From an uncultured beta proteobacterium (GTDB lineage: Bacteria; Pseudomonadota; Gammaproteobacteria; Burkholderiales; Burkholderiaceae_C), in assembly GCA_903853895.1 (NCBI GenBank), contig CAINUX010000203.1, forward strand, positions 1 through 64,000: a DNA stretch of 64,000 nucleotides, written 5' to 3'. Positions within the stretch are counted from its first letter, which is position 1; every line of letters starts with the position of its first letter. The notes under the pieces were generated by a model. It did not search any database, was not told where the DNA came from, and saw nothing but the letters and a program-made list of their open reading frames with translations. Shown one piece after another: positions 8,283-17,187 of the stretch. Both the position numbers and the translations under genes were made by a program.

Positions 8283-11200
8283 ATGAAAGAGACCACTCCT
8301 ATGGGAATCTCTGGGCGCATCGCCGCAGCCTTTCAGTCCAACGCACTGACGCCTCTGCTGGCGGTGGTGGCAATGCTGATGGGTCTATTTGCCGTCATGG
8401 TGACGCCTCGGGAGGAGGAGCCTCAGATCAACGTCACCATGGCCAATGTGCTGATTCCCTTCCCGGGAGCCAGCAGCGTAGATGTGCAAAACATGGTGGC
8501 CCGGCCTGCAGAGCAGCTGTTGGGGCAGATAGCGGGTATTGAACACACCTATTCGGTGTCCCGACCAGGCGTGGCGGTCCTCACGGTTCAGTTCAAGGTG
8601 GGCGTGCCCCGCACCGAAGCCCTGGTGCGTCTGTATGACGTCTTGAATGCCAACCAGGATTGGTTGCCGCGTGATTTGGGTGCTTTGACGCCCATCGTAA
8701 AACCCAAGGGCATTGATGATGTCCCGGTTTTGGCGGTCACGCTGTGGAGCGCTGATGCATTGCCAGCGTCCGATCTGGAGACGGTGGCGCATGCAATGGA
8801 AGCCGAATTCAAGGCTGTGTCGGGTGTGCGCGAAGTGCAAACCATAGGCGGTCCCGGGCGGGCCATTCACGTCGTGGTCGATCCCGAGCGTCTGCGCGCC
8901 CGAGGTGTGGATCTTCTTTCGCTCAAAAAGACCGTGGCAGCAGCCAACTTCGGCATGCCCGCTGGTGCTGTCCTTGATGCGACCAAGAAGGGTGTCAGCG
9001 GCCAAATGCTCACGGTCGACGCCGGCGAGTTCCTGGGTTCTGCCGCCGACGTTGGAGATTTGGTGGTTGGCAGCCACCAAGGCAAGCCGGTTTTTATGCG
9101 GGACGTCGCCCAGATTGATTCCGGTGCACAGCAAGCCCAGCGGTACGTCACCTATGTGCGCGGCGCGTCCGCCGGCGAAGGGAGTTCAACAGAAGCGACG
9201 CCTGGCGCCGGACAGTCTCTCCCTGCGGTCACGATCAGCGTCACCAAGAAACCGGGCGAAAACGCGGTAGATGTGTCCCGCGCGGTTGTGGCTCGTCTGG
9301 AATCGCTGCGCAATACGGTGATACCAGCCAATGTGCAAGCCACCGTGACGCGGGACTATGGTGAAACCGCTGCTGAAAAGGCCAACAAGCTGATTCAGAA
9401 ACTCGGATTCGCCACCGGCTCCGTCATTCTCCTGGTCGGATTTGCGCTCGGACGACGCGAGGCCATCATTGTGGGTGCCGCCGTGATCTTGACCCTGACA
9501 GCAACACTGTTCGCATCCTGGGCATGGGGATTCACCCTGAACCGGGTTTCGCTGTTTGCGTTGATCTTTTCTATTGGTATCCTGGTCGATGACGCCATCG
9601 TGGTCGTTGAAAACATCCATAGGCACCAGCAGCTCACCCCGGATGCACTGTTGAAAGACATCATTCCGAGAGCGGTGGATGAGGTCGGCGGCCCCACCAT
9701 TCTGGCAACCCTCACGGTCATTGCAGCGCTCCTGCCCATGGCGTTTGTGTCGGGCCTGATGGGCCCCTATATGAGCCCCATTCCGATCAACTCCAGCCTC
9801 GGCATGGCACTGTCACTGGCCATCGCCTTCACGGTGACGCCGTGGCTTGCGCTCCAGTTCATGCGCCATGGCCATGCGCATGCACCAGGGCACTCCGATG
9901 CGAAGAGCGCCAACGTGCAGCAGCCGGCCCACGCAAAGGAGTCCAAACTGCAAAGCCTGTTTGGCAAGATCCTGACGCCTTTTCTGGACAGCGCGCGCAA
10001 ACGCTGGTTGTTGCTGGGTGGCATCATTGCCGCACTGTTTCTCTCCGTGGGCTTGGTGTTGGTGCAGTGGGTGGTTCTCAAAATGCTGCCATTCGACAAC
10101 AAGAGCGAGTTCCAGGTCGTGGTGGACATGCCAGCGGGCACACCGCTGGAAGACACTGCCGCCACACTGCAGGATCTAAGTGCATTTCTGGCCAAGCAGC
10201 CTGAGGTGCGAGACCTCCAAGGATACGCGGGTACGGCATCACCCATTACGTTCAATGGACTGGTCCGCCAGTACTATTTGCGTGCCGATGTCGAGCAAGG
10301 CGATTTGCAGGTCAACCTGGTCGACAAGAAACATCGCAGTGAAAAGAGCCATGTGATTGCGCAAAGGCTGAGGCCCGCCATTGAAGCGATTGGCCTCAAG
10401 CACCATGCAAAAGTCAAGGTCGTGGAAGTGCCCCCGGGGCCACCCGTCATGTCACCCTTGGTGGCGGAAATCTATGGCCCCGACGAAGCCGGGCGACAGA
10501 AACTGGCCCTGGAAGTTGCCGCAGCATTTGGCGCGACCGCCGATATCGTCGGTACCGACACCAGTCTGCGGGAGGATGCGCCCCGTGCGTTCCTGAAGGT
10601 ACGCCGGCAGCGCGCGGAGTCTCTGGGTATTCCGATAGCAGCCATTGCGCAGACGGTGTCTTCCGCGCTGTCGGGAACCGATGCCGCCTACCTGCATGAC
10701 CAGCAATCCAAGTACCCGGTGCCGGTGCGCATCCAGTTGCCGCCAGAGAGTCAGGTTGGACTGGATGCCATTCTCGCCCTGCCCATGCGCGCGGCAACGG
10801 GTCAATTGGTTCCCTTGTCCGAGTTGGTGCAGGTCACACGCGGCGTCATCGACAAGCCGCTGTTTACCAAAGACCTGCAAGGTGTGAGTTATGTTGTGGG
10901 CGACATGGCGGGCAAGCTGGACTCTCCGCTGTATGGCTTGTTTGCCGCCCGCAAGACCTTGGCCACTACCCTGCAAAGCAAGAGTGATCGCACCGGCGAG
11001 TACTGGATACACCAGCCCACCAACCCCTATCAGGAATATGCCATTAAGTGGGACGGCGAGTGGCAAATTACCTATGAGACCTTTCGCGACATGGGCGCCG
11101 CCTATGGTGTGGGTCTGATCCTGATCTATCTGTTGGTGGTGGCACAGTTCAGAAGCTACCTCACGCCCCTGGTCATCATGGCGCCCATACCACTCACATT

Positions 11201-11633
11201 GATTGGAGTCATGCCGGGGCACGCCGTCATGGGCGCGCAGTTTACTGCGACGAGCATGATCGGGATGATCGCGCTGGCGGGCATCATCGTGCGCAATTCC
11301 ATTTTGCTGGTGGACTTCATTGAGCTGCAGGTGCGGGACGGGCTGCCGTTCAAGACCGCCGTCTTGCAGTCCGCCGTGGTGCGCGCCCAACCCATCGTGC
11401 TGACGGGTGTCGCGGCCATGATCGGCGCGTTCTTCATTTTGGATGACCCCATATTCAACGGGCTTGCCATCTCACTGATTTTTGGCATCCTGGTCTCGAC
11501 GCTTTTGACACTTGTCGTCATTCCGGTTCTGTACTACGCCTTGTATCGCCGCCGTATGGAGTTGCCGGATGGCGACGGCGGCCAGGAAGAAATTCCGCTC
11601 GAAATTACCAACCCCAAAGGAGCTTTGCCATGA
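8283..11633 (+). CDS. RND family efflux transporter, inner-membrane pump
   Basis: Proton-driven inner-membrane pump of 1116 residues with the RND layout: a first helix, a large periplasmic porter domain, helices 2-6, a second porter domain, and helices 8-12. Helix 4 carries the DD pair of proton-translocating pumps (GILVDDAIVVVEN), which fits the HAE-like branch rather than CzcA-type metal pumps. The early motif TPREEEPQI and FPGASSVDVQNMV are typical of this branch. The frame is open upstream to 8193, but the start is placed at ATG 8283 just after the adaptor gene; ATG 8301 is a possible alternative. It overlaps the next gene by ATGA. No outer-membrane factor is encoded nearby. Confidence 0.92.
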   Translation: MKETTPMGISGRIAAAFQSNALTPLLAVVAMLMGLFAVMVTPREEEPQINVTMANVLIPFPGASSVDVQNMVARPAEQLLGQIAGIEHTYSVSRPGVAVLTVQFKVGVPRTEALVRLYDVLNANQDWLPRDLGALTPIVKPKGIDDVPVLAVTLWSADALPASDLETVAHAMEAEFKAVSGVREVQTIGGPGRAIHVVVDPERLRARGVDLLSLKKTVAAANFGMPAGAVLDATKKGVSGQMLTVDAGEFLGSAADVGDLVVGSHQGKPVFMRDVAQIDSGAQQAQRYVTYVRGASAGEGSSTEATPGAGQSLPAVTISVTKKPGENAVDVSRAVVARLESLRNTVIPANVQATVTRDYGETAAEKANKLIQKLGFATGSVILLVGFALGRREAIIVGAAVILTLTATLFASWAWGFTLNRVSLFALIFSIGILVDDAIVVVENIHRHQQLTPDALLKDIIPRAVDEVGGPTILATLTVIAALLPMAFVSGLMGPYMSPIPINSSLGMALSLAIAFTVTPWLALQFMRHGHAHAPGHSDAKSANVQQPAHAKESKLQSLFGKILTPFLDSARKRWLLLGGIIAALFLSVGLVLVQWVVLKMLPFDNKSEFQVVVDMPAGTPLEDTAATLQDLSAFLAKQPEVRDLQGYAGTASPITFNGLVRQYYLRADVEQGDLQVNLVDKKHRSEKSHVIAQRLRPAIEAIGLKHHAKVKVVEVPPGPPVMSPLVAEIYGPDEAGRQKLALEVAAAFGATADIVGTDTSLREDAPRAFLKVRRQRAESLGIPIAAIAQTVSSALSGTDAAYLHDQQSKYPVPVRIQLPPESQVGLDAILALPMRAATGQLVPLSELVQVTRGVIDKPLFTKDLQGVSYVVGDMAGKLDSPLYGLFAARKTLATTLQSKSDRTGEYWIHQPTNPYQEYAIKWDGEWQITYETFRDMGAAYGVGLILIYLLVVAQFRSYLTPLVIMAPIPLTLIGVMPGHAVMGAQFTATSMIGMIALAGIIVRNSILLVDFIELQVRDGLPFKTAVLQSAVVRAQPIVLTGVAAMIGAFFILDDPIFNGLAISLIFGILVSTLLTLVVIPVLYYALYRRRMELPDGDGGQEEIPLEITNPKGALP

Positions 11634-11854
11634 CCGTTGATCGCTACATCCATATATTTGCCGGCTTTTTCATCCTGTTGTCCCTGGCGCTAGGCGTCAG
11701 TGACAGTCCCTTGTTTGTTTCCCAGTGGTGGTTGGCATTCACCGCGTTTGTGGGCCTAAACCTTTTCCAGTTCGGTTTTACCAACGTGTGCCCCTTGGGT
11801 TGGATTCTCAAAAAGCTGGGCGTTCCAGAATCCACCGTGGCGTGCGCACGATAA
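11630..11854 (+). CDS. DUF2892 (YgaP-like) small membrane protein
   Basis: A 74-residue inner-membrane protein with two hydrophobic helices (about 8-24 and 28-48) and the family signature VCPLGWILKKLGV at the C-terminal end. DUF2892 domains are found alone or fused to rhodanese as in YgaP, and such genes often sit with persulfide- or metal-responsive CsoR-family regulators. It overlaps the pump gene by four bases and is followed by the repressor gene 13 bp later, so all four genes form one operon. Its role is unknown; a part in sulfur handling is inference from the family. Confidence 0.85.
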   Translation: MTVDRYIHIFAGFFILLSLALGVSDSPLFVSQWWLAFTAFVGLNLFQFGFTNVCPLGWILKKLGVPESTVACAR

Positions 11855-11867
11855 AGGAGAATGGTCC

Positions 11868-12158
11868 GTGACCGTATTGACCGATAGCCAAGACCGCACA
11901 GATGTGTTGAACCGGTTGCGCCGTGCCGAGGGCCAAATCCGGGGTATCCACCGTATGGTCGAAGAAGGCGAGAGTTGCTTGAAGATCGGGCAGCAGTTTT
12001 CGGCTGTCCGTAAGGCTCTGGACAGTACCTACCTGCGCATGACGGTGTGCTTTGTAGAGCAGGAACTACAGGCCCGCATCAACCCGGACGCAACACAAAA
12101 GGCGGATCTGGATCTCATGCTCAAGGACATGGAAACCTTACTCGCCCGCATGGGCTGA
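11868..12158 (+). CDS. CsoR/CstR/FrmR-family (DUF156) repressor with non-canonical cysteine arrangement
   Basis: All-helical DNA-binding repressor of 96 residues, starting at GTG 11868 after AAAGGAGA. The family pattern is clear ([21 protein letters not shown], then C37, then FSAVRKAL). Relative to copper sensor CsoR, C37 occupies the first ligand position, but the His and second Cys positions are F62 and E66. A second Cys (C61) lies one residue ahead of the usual His position. The protein therefore cannot form the normal copper site and resembles thiol-based members more. It should bind the operators at 7115-7150. Its last 21 bases overlap the end of mnmA on the other strand. Confidence 0.88.
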   Translation: MTVLTDSQDRTDVLNRLRRAEGQIRGIHRMVEEGESCLKIGQQFSAVRKALDSTYLRMTVCFVEQELQARINPDATQKADLDLMLKDMETLLARMG

Positions 12159-13280
12159 GGCAATCACGCCACCGCCGAGGCAGATGTCGCCGTCGTACAG
12201 TACGGCCGACTGCCCCGGCGTGACGGCCCATTGCGGTTGCGCGAAGTGCAGGGAAAAGCCCTGCATGTTGGCGTCTTGAACCTGGCAGGGCGCATCGCTT
12301 TGCCGGTAGCGAGTTTTGGCAGCAACATCCAATGTAGTGGGCGCAGTGCCCGACGTCCAGCTTGCGTCTTGAGCCTGTAGAGACGATGACTGCAGCCATG
12401 GGTGGTCATGTCCTTGGACGATCCAAAGAGTGTTGGTTTGCATGTCCTTGCGCGCCACAAACCACGGCGCGTGGTCACCACCACCCTTTTGCGCCCCTTT
12501 GGCCTTGATGCCACCAATCCCCAAACCCTGGCGCTGCCCAAGTGTGTAAAAGCTCAGCCCTTGGTGTTCGCCTAGCTTTCGCCCCTTCGCATCCCGAATA
12601 GGGCCGGGTTCCTTGGCGATGTAGCGGTTCAAAAATTCCCGGAACGGGCGCTCTCCAATGAAGCAGATGCCGGTGGAGTCTTTCTTCTTGGCATTGGGCA
12701 AGCCAATGTCTTGCGCAATCTGGCGCACCTGCGTCTTCTGGAGTTCGCCAATTGGAAACAGGGTCTTGGACAGTTGTGCCTGGTTGAGCCGGTGCAAGAA
12801 ATAGCTTTGGTCCTTGGACGGATCCAGCCCTTTGAGTAGCTCGTACAAGCCGGTGTTTGGTGCTTGCCGCACGCGGGCGTAGTGACCTGTCGCTATCTTC
12901 TCTGCGCCCAGCCGCATGGCGTGTTCCAAAAAAGCCTTGAACTTGATTTCCGCGTTGCACAGAATGTCGGGATTCGGCGTTCGGCCCGCCTGGTACTCGC
13001 GCAGGAACTCCGCAAAAACCCGGTCCTTGTATTCCGCGGCAAAATTGACGTGCTCGATCTCAATGCCAATGACATCGGCGACTGCGGCAGCGTCGACAAA
13101 GTCGATGTTGGACGTGCAATAGCCTGGATCGTCGCTGTCTGAACCGGCAGCGCGGTCGTCATCTTCCCAATTCTTCATGAAAATGCCGATGACCTCGTGC
13201 CCCTGCTGTTTCAGCAGATGGGCCGTGACCGCCGAATCCACACCGCCGCTGAGGCCCACTACCACTCTTTGCTTTCTCAT
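12138..13280 (-). CDS. mnmA: tRNA-specific 2-thiouridylase MnmA
   Basis: Cytoplasmic enzyme that 2-thiolates the wobble uridine (U34) of tRNA-Lys, tRNA-Glu and tRNA-Gln, using ATP and sulfur relayed from IscS. The 380 residues begin with the PP-loop ([18 protein letters not shown]), followed by GIFMKNW, the catalytic region around [13 protein letters not shown], and the second Cys in [12 protein letters not shown]. Length and motifs are standard. It is a single gene, convergent with the DUF156 repressor gene, whose last 21 bases it overlaps; no terminator hairpin is apparent in the overlap. Confidence 0.96.
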   Translation of the reverse strand: MRKQRVVVGLSGGVDSAVTAHLLKQQGHEVIGIFMKNWEDDDRAAGSDSDDPGYCTSNIDFVDAAAVADVIGIEIEHVNFAAEYKDRVFAEFLREYQAGRTPNPDILCNAEIKFKAFLEHAMRLGAEKIATGHYARVRQAPNTGLYELLKGLDPSKDQSYFLHRLNQAQLSKTLFPIGELQKTQVRQIAQDIGLPNAKKKDSTGICFIGERPFREFLNRYIAKEPGPIRDAKGRKLGEHQGLSFYTLGQRQGLGIGGIKAKGAQKGGGDHAPWFVARKDMQTNTLWIVQGHDHPWLQSSSLQAQDASWTSGTAPTTLDVAAKTRYRQSDAPCQVQDANMQGFSLHFAQPQWAVTPGQSAVLYDGDICLGGGVIASAHAGE

Positions 13281-13324
13281 GGCGTCATTTTAAGGCGTCG
13301 TGTCCAGCAGAATTTCTCTAAGAG

Positions 13325-13378
13325 AAATTGGCCACTAGCCCTCGTGAAATAAGCTCGATACGCTATGAAATATATAGC
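13325..13378 (-). repeat. 54-bp dispersed repeat, copy 1 (intergenic)
   Basis: Read on the minus strand this copy starts GCTAT, has TAGC at element positions 14-17, ACGAGGGCTA at 34-43, GGC at 46-48 and ends ATTT. It lies three bases beyond the stop codon of the Nudix gene on the strand of that gene, so it is transcribed into the 3' untranslated region. The head GCTAT...ATAGC forms a small inverted repeat. Confidence 0.85.
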
Positions 13379-13381
13379 AAG

Positions 13382-13861
13382 TCAAAGGCTACCTCCGATG
13401 CTGGAGTCTGCGACCACCAGCTCCATGGGGTAGCGATGCCCCTTCAAATAGTCCTCCATGCATTGCACGACCATGGGACTGCGGTGCCGTGACGTGCTGG
13501 CGCGAACCTCGTCGGCGCTCATCCACAGAGTGCGGACAATGCCGGTATCCAGTGCGCGATCCGGATCAAAAGAACCCAGTTCGCCGCAAAATGCAAAACG
13601 CAGGTACGTGGTGTCGCTGCCGTCGGGCTTGAGTTGCCGTGACAGGTAGATGCCGATCAGGGCCTGGGGGGTGAATCCATGGGCGGTTTCTTCCAAGGTC
13701 TCCCGACTGCAAGCCTGCGCGGGCGTTTCACCGCAGTCGAGGTGACCGGCCGGGTTGTTCAGGCGTAAGCCCTCTGCAGTTTGCTCCTCCACGAGCAAGA
13801 ATCGGCCGCCTCGCTCTATCACGGCGGCGACAGTAACGTTGGGTTTCCAGCGGGTGTCCAT
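13382..13861 (-). CDS. Nudix hydrolase (NudJ-like)
   Basis: A 159-residue hydrolase expected to cleave nucleoside diphosphate-linked substrates; NudJ acts on thiamine pyrophosphate intermediates and dihydroneopterin/nucleotide phosphates. The Nudix box is seen as [21 protein letters not shown] (about residues 39-59), with the metal-binding glutamates in RETLEET; a leading beta-strand motif ([18 protein letters not shown]) is typical. It sits next to mnmA on the same strand, an arrangement known in E. coli for nudJ and mnmA and common in proteobacteria. About 100 bp containing a repeat separates the two genes. Substrate is inferred from this context. Confidence 0.87.
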   Translation of the reverse strand: MDTRWKPNVTVAAVIERGGRFLLVEEQTAEGLRLNNPAGHLDCGETPAQACSRETLEETAHGFTPQALIGIYLSRQLKPDGSDTTYLRFAFCGELGSFDPDRALDTGIVRTLWMSADEVRASTSRHRSPMVVQCMEDYLKGHRYPMELVVADSSIGGSL

Positions 13862-14035
13862 GCCCGATTATGGAAGACGGGGCTTAAGTCTTGGCTGTTT
13901 GATCCACATCATGCACAACCCTGCATGGAACCGGGGCATTTTCAGTTAAGCTTTCAGGCTGCTTACGTTCCGCAGGTTTGGCTTGTGGCGCGGAGTTTTC
14001 GGTTTGTTGCAAAAACTAAGTTGAGGAGTCGCTTC

Positions 14036-15652
14036 ATGCAAACTGGTGTATCTACAGTGACGGCACAGCGCATTGGCGTGCCGCGCGAGGTTTTCCCTGG
14101 CGAAAAACGTGTGGCGACCGTGCCCGAAGTGGTGGAGAAACTCATCAAGCTGGGCTTCAAGGTGGCTATCGAATCCGGTGCTGGGGACCTGGCCAACTTC
14201 AGTGACGACACCTACCGTGCCGCGGGCGCGGAGGTCATTGATGGGGCGGCTGCTTTGTGGGCCGCTTCCGATATGGTGTTGAAGGTGCGCGGCCCGACTT
14301 CTGACGAGGTCGGTTTGATGCGCGAGGGCGGCACGTTGATCAGCTTTATCTGGCCGGCACAAAATCCCGAACTGCTGCAGCAACTCACCGCCAAGAACGC
14401 GACCGTGCTGGCGATTGATGCACTGCCGCGCATGCTGAGCCGCGCCCAGAAAATGGACGCGTTGACATCGCAGGCCGGCGTCACCGGATACCGTGCTGTC
14501 ATCGAGGCGGCCAACGCTTTCGGCCGTTTTTTCAACGGCCAGATTACGGCTGCGGGCAAGGTGCAGCCGGCCAAGGTCTTCATCGCCGGTGCTGGCGTGG
14601 CCGGACTCGCTGCGATCGGTACCGCAGCTGGCTTGGGTGCGATTGTGCGCGCCAACGACACCCGTGCTGAAGTGGCTGACCAGGTCACGTCACTGGGGGG
14701 CGAATTTGTGAAAGTCGAGTACGAGGAGGAAGGCGGTGGCGGCGGCGGTGGCGGCTACGCCAAAGTCATGAGCGAGGGCTTTCAACAGGCTCAGCGCGAT
14801 ATGTACGCCAAGCAGGCCCGGGAGGTGGACATCATCATTACCACCGCGCTGATTCCCGGCAAGCCTGCGCCCAAGCTCATCACTGCCGAGATGGTGAAAA
14901 GCATGAAACCGGGCAGCGTGATCGTTGACATGGCCGCCGAGCAGGGCGGCAACTGCGAGCTGACCGAGCCCGGAATGGCGGTGGTGAAACATGGCGTAAC
15001 GATCGTCGGCTACACCGATCTGGCCTCACGCCTGTCCAAGCAGTCGTCGACCTTGTATGCCACCAACCTGTTTCGCCTCACCGAGGAGTTGTGTAAGACC
15101 AAGGACGGCATCATCAACGTCAATATGGAAGACGATGCCATCCGCGGCTTGACCGTCACCAAGGAGGGCAGCATTACCTGGCCGGCCCCCGCGCCCAAAT
15201 TGCCCGCTGCAGCAACTGCACCGGTGAAACCCGCCGCCGCAAACGCAGCCAAGAAAGGGCACGGGCATGGAGCGCCGAGCGAACCCATGGCGGGCAGCAA
15301 ACTCGCCATCATGTTTGGCGTGGCGGCAGCGCTGTTCTGGTTGATAGGTGCCAACGCGCCCAAGGAGTTTCTGTCGCACTTCACGGTGTTTGTGCTGGCC
15401 TGCTTTGTGGGCTACATGGTCGTGTGGAATGTCAAGCCCGCGTTGCACACGCCACTGATGAGCGTGACCAACGCCATCAGCAGCATCATTGCTATCGGTG
15501 CGCTGGTTCAAATTTCACCGATGGGCAGTGCTGTTGACCGCCCCAATGACCTGATCACCTGGGTCGCCGGGGCAGGCATTGTGCTCACCGCCATCAATAT
15601 GTTCGGCGGCTTCGCCGTCACCCAGCGCATGCTCGCCATGTTTCGTAAATAA
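14036..15652 (+). CDS. pntA: NAD(P) transhydrogenase subunit alpha
   Basis: Proton-translocating transhydrogenase subunit that carries the NAD(H)-binding domain and part of the membrane domain; it couples proton entry to NADPH formation from NADH and NADP. The 538 residues run from [19 protein letters not shown] through the Rossmann motif [17 protein letters not shown] to four membrane helices at about 425-535. This is the fused, E. coli-like alpha form. The loop after the NAD domain holds eight consecutive Gly residues ([20 protein letters not shown]), longer than in E. coli. The frame opens upstream at 13781, but ATG 14036 follows GAGGAG and matches homologues. pntB starts 13 bp after the stop. 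Confidence 0.95.
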   Translation: MQTGVSTVTAQRIGVPREVFPGEKRVATVPEVVEKLIKLGFKVAIESGAGDLANFSDDTYRAAGAEVIDGAAALWAASDMVLKVRGPTSDEVGLMREGGTLISFIWPAQNPELLQQLTAKNATVLAIDALPRMLSRAQKMDALTSQAGVTGYRAVIEAANAFGRFFNGQITAAGKVQPAKVFIAGAGVAGLAAIGTAAGLGAIVRANDTRAEVADQVTSLGGEFVKVEYEEEGGGGGGGGYAKVMSEGFQQAQRDMYAKQAREVDIIITTALIPGKPAPKLITAEMVKSMKPGSVIVDMAAEQGGNCELTEPGMAVVKHGVTIVGYTDLASRLSKQSSTLYATNLFRLTEELCKTKDGIINVNMEDDAIRGLTVTKEGSITWPAPAPKLPAAATAPVKPAAANAAKKGHGHGAPSEPMAGSKLAIMFGVAAALFWLIGANAPKEFLSHFTVFVLACFVGYMVVWNVKPALHTPLMSVTNAISSIIAIGALVQISPMGSAVDRPNDLITWVAGAGIVLTAINMFGGFAVTQRMLAMFRK

Positions 15653-15664
15653 GAGAGGTAATTC

Positions 15665-17086
15665 ATGTTTACTACGGAACTGGCAACTGTCTCCTATATT
15701 GGAGCCACGATTCTTTTTATCTTGAGCCTGGGCGGTTTGTCCAACCAGCAGACCGCATTGCGCGGCAACCTCTACGGCATGATCGGCATGACGATAGCCG
15801 TGCTGGCCACCGTATTTGGTCCTCAGGTGACCGGTGCGGGCCTGCCATGGATCATCGGCGCCATGGTGCTGGGTGGGGGCATAGGCCTGTACGCCGCGCG
15901 TACCGTGCAAATGACCCAGATGCCAGAACTGGTCGCCTTGATGCACAGCATGGTGGGCTTGGCTGCCATGTTGGTCGGCTTTTCCACTTTCATTGATCCG
16001 GAAGCGTCCAAGGGCTTTGTTGGGGCTGCCAAGTCCATCCACGAAATGGAAATCTACGTCGGCATTTTGATCGGCGCGGTCACCTTCTCCGGCTCCATCA
16101 TTGCCTTTGGCAAGCTGTCGGGCCGCATTGGGGGCAACCCGTTGCTATTGCCGGGACGCCACTGGCTGAATCTGGCGGGCTTGCTGGTAGTGATCTGGTT
16201 TGGCCGGGAGTTTATGAATGCCCACACCATTGCCGATGGCATGGTCCCGTTGATGGTGATGACCGTGATTGCGTTGCTGTTTGGTATCCACATGGTGATG
16301 GCCATTGGCGGTGCCGACATGCCGGTGGTGGTCTCCATGCTCAATAGCTACTCCGGCTGGGCTGCAGCCGCTACCGGTTTCATGTTGTCCAATGACCTGT
16401 TGATCGTGACCGGTGCACTAGTCGGTTCCAGTGGTGCAATTCTGTCCTACATCATGTGCAACGCGATGAACCGAAGCTTCATCAGCGTGATTGCGGGCGG
16501 CTTTGGTACCACCAGTGCAACTCCAAAACCCGCTGACGGTGCGGCACAACCGGCCGGCGAAGTGGTACCGGTCAACGCATTGGAGACCGCTGAATTGCTG
16601 CGTGAAGCCAAGAGCGTGGTGATCGTTCCCGGATACGGCATGGCGGTCGCCCAGGCGCAACACACGGTGTTTGAGATCACCAAGTTTTTGCGCGAAAAGG
16701 GCGTCAACGTGCGCTTTGGTATTCATCCGGTGGCCGGACGCATGCCAGGGCACATGAATGTCTTGCTGGCAGAGGCCAAGGTTCCGTATGACATCGTCTT
16801 TGAGATGGACGAATTGAACGATGACTTCCCCAAGACCGATGTGGTCATGGTGATTGGTGCCAATGACATCGTGAACCCGGCAGCACAGGACGATCCGACC
16901 AGCCCGATCGCTGGCATGCCGGTGCTGGAAGTGTGGAAGGCCAAGACCTCTATCGTCATGAAACGCAGCATGGCCTCGGGCTACGCTGGCGTGGACAATC
17001 CCCTGTTCTACAAAGACAACAATCGCATGCTGTTTGGCGATGCCAAGAAAATGCTGGATGAGGTGTTCATCGCGCTCAAAGCTTGA
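15665..17086 (+). CDS. pntB: NAD(P) transhydrogenase subunit beta
   Basis: Second subunit of the membrane transhydrogenase. The 473 residues hold about nine membrane helices (1-275) and a C-terminal NADP(H)-binding domain (about 300-473) with the family motifs [36 protein letters not shown] and [16 protein letters not shown], and [16 protein letters not shown]. An AGAGAGG-like ribosome binding site precedes the ATG. It forms an operon with pntA. A short inverted repeat (17145-17162) lies between it and fadD but lacks a T-run. Confidence 0.96.
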   Translation: MFTTELATVSYIGATILFILSLGGLSNQQTALRGNLYGMIGMTIAVLATVFGPQVTGAGLPWIIGAMVLGGGIGLYAARTVQMTQMPELVALMHSMVGLAAMLVGFSTFIDPEASKGFVGAAKSIHEMEIYVGILIGAVTFSGSIIAFGKLSGRIGGNPLLLPGRHWLNLAGLLVVIWFGREFMNAHTIADGMVPLMVMTVIALLFGIHMVMAIGGADMPVVVSMLNSYSGWAAAATGFMLSNDLLIVTGALVGSSGAILSYIMCNAMNRSFISVIAGGFGTTSATPKPADGAAQPAGEVVPVNALETAELLREAKSVVIVPGYGMAVAQAQHTVFEITKFLREKGVNVRFGIHPVAGRMPGHMNVLLAEAKVPYDIVFEMDELNDDFPKTDVVMVIGANDIVNPAAQDDPTSPIAGMPVLEVWKAKTSIVMKRSMASGYAGVDNPLFYKDNNRMLFGDAKKMLDEVFIALKA

Positions 17087-17187
17087 AAAGAGTGAAGGCT
17101 AGGGAAAACACCAAGATCATCTCAAGTGCCCACCCTAGCCATTCGCGGGCAAAATAGCCCGCAACATTACAGTTGGGACAGGCAAGC

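Noticed and set aside
10452..11390. Long minus-strand frame opposite the RND pump gene
   Set aside because: Shadow frame with no recognisable motif and no ribosome binding site.
13781..14035. N-terminal extension of pntA
   Set aside because: It runs through the promoter region and the opposing Nudix gene; the GAGGAG-preceded ATG 14036 matches homologues.
17145..17162. Hairpin GCGGGC-AAAATA-GCCCGC as a terminator of pntB
   Set aside because: No T-run follows; it is too weak to call.
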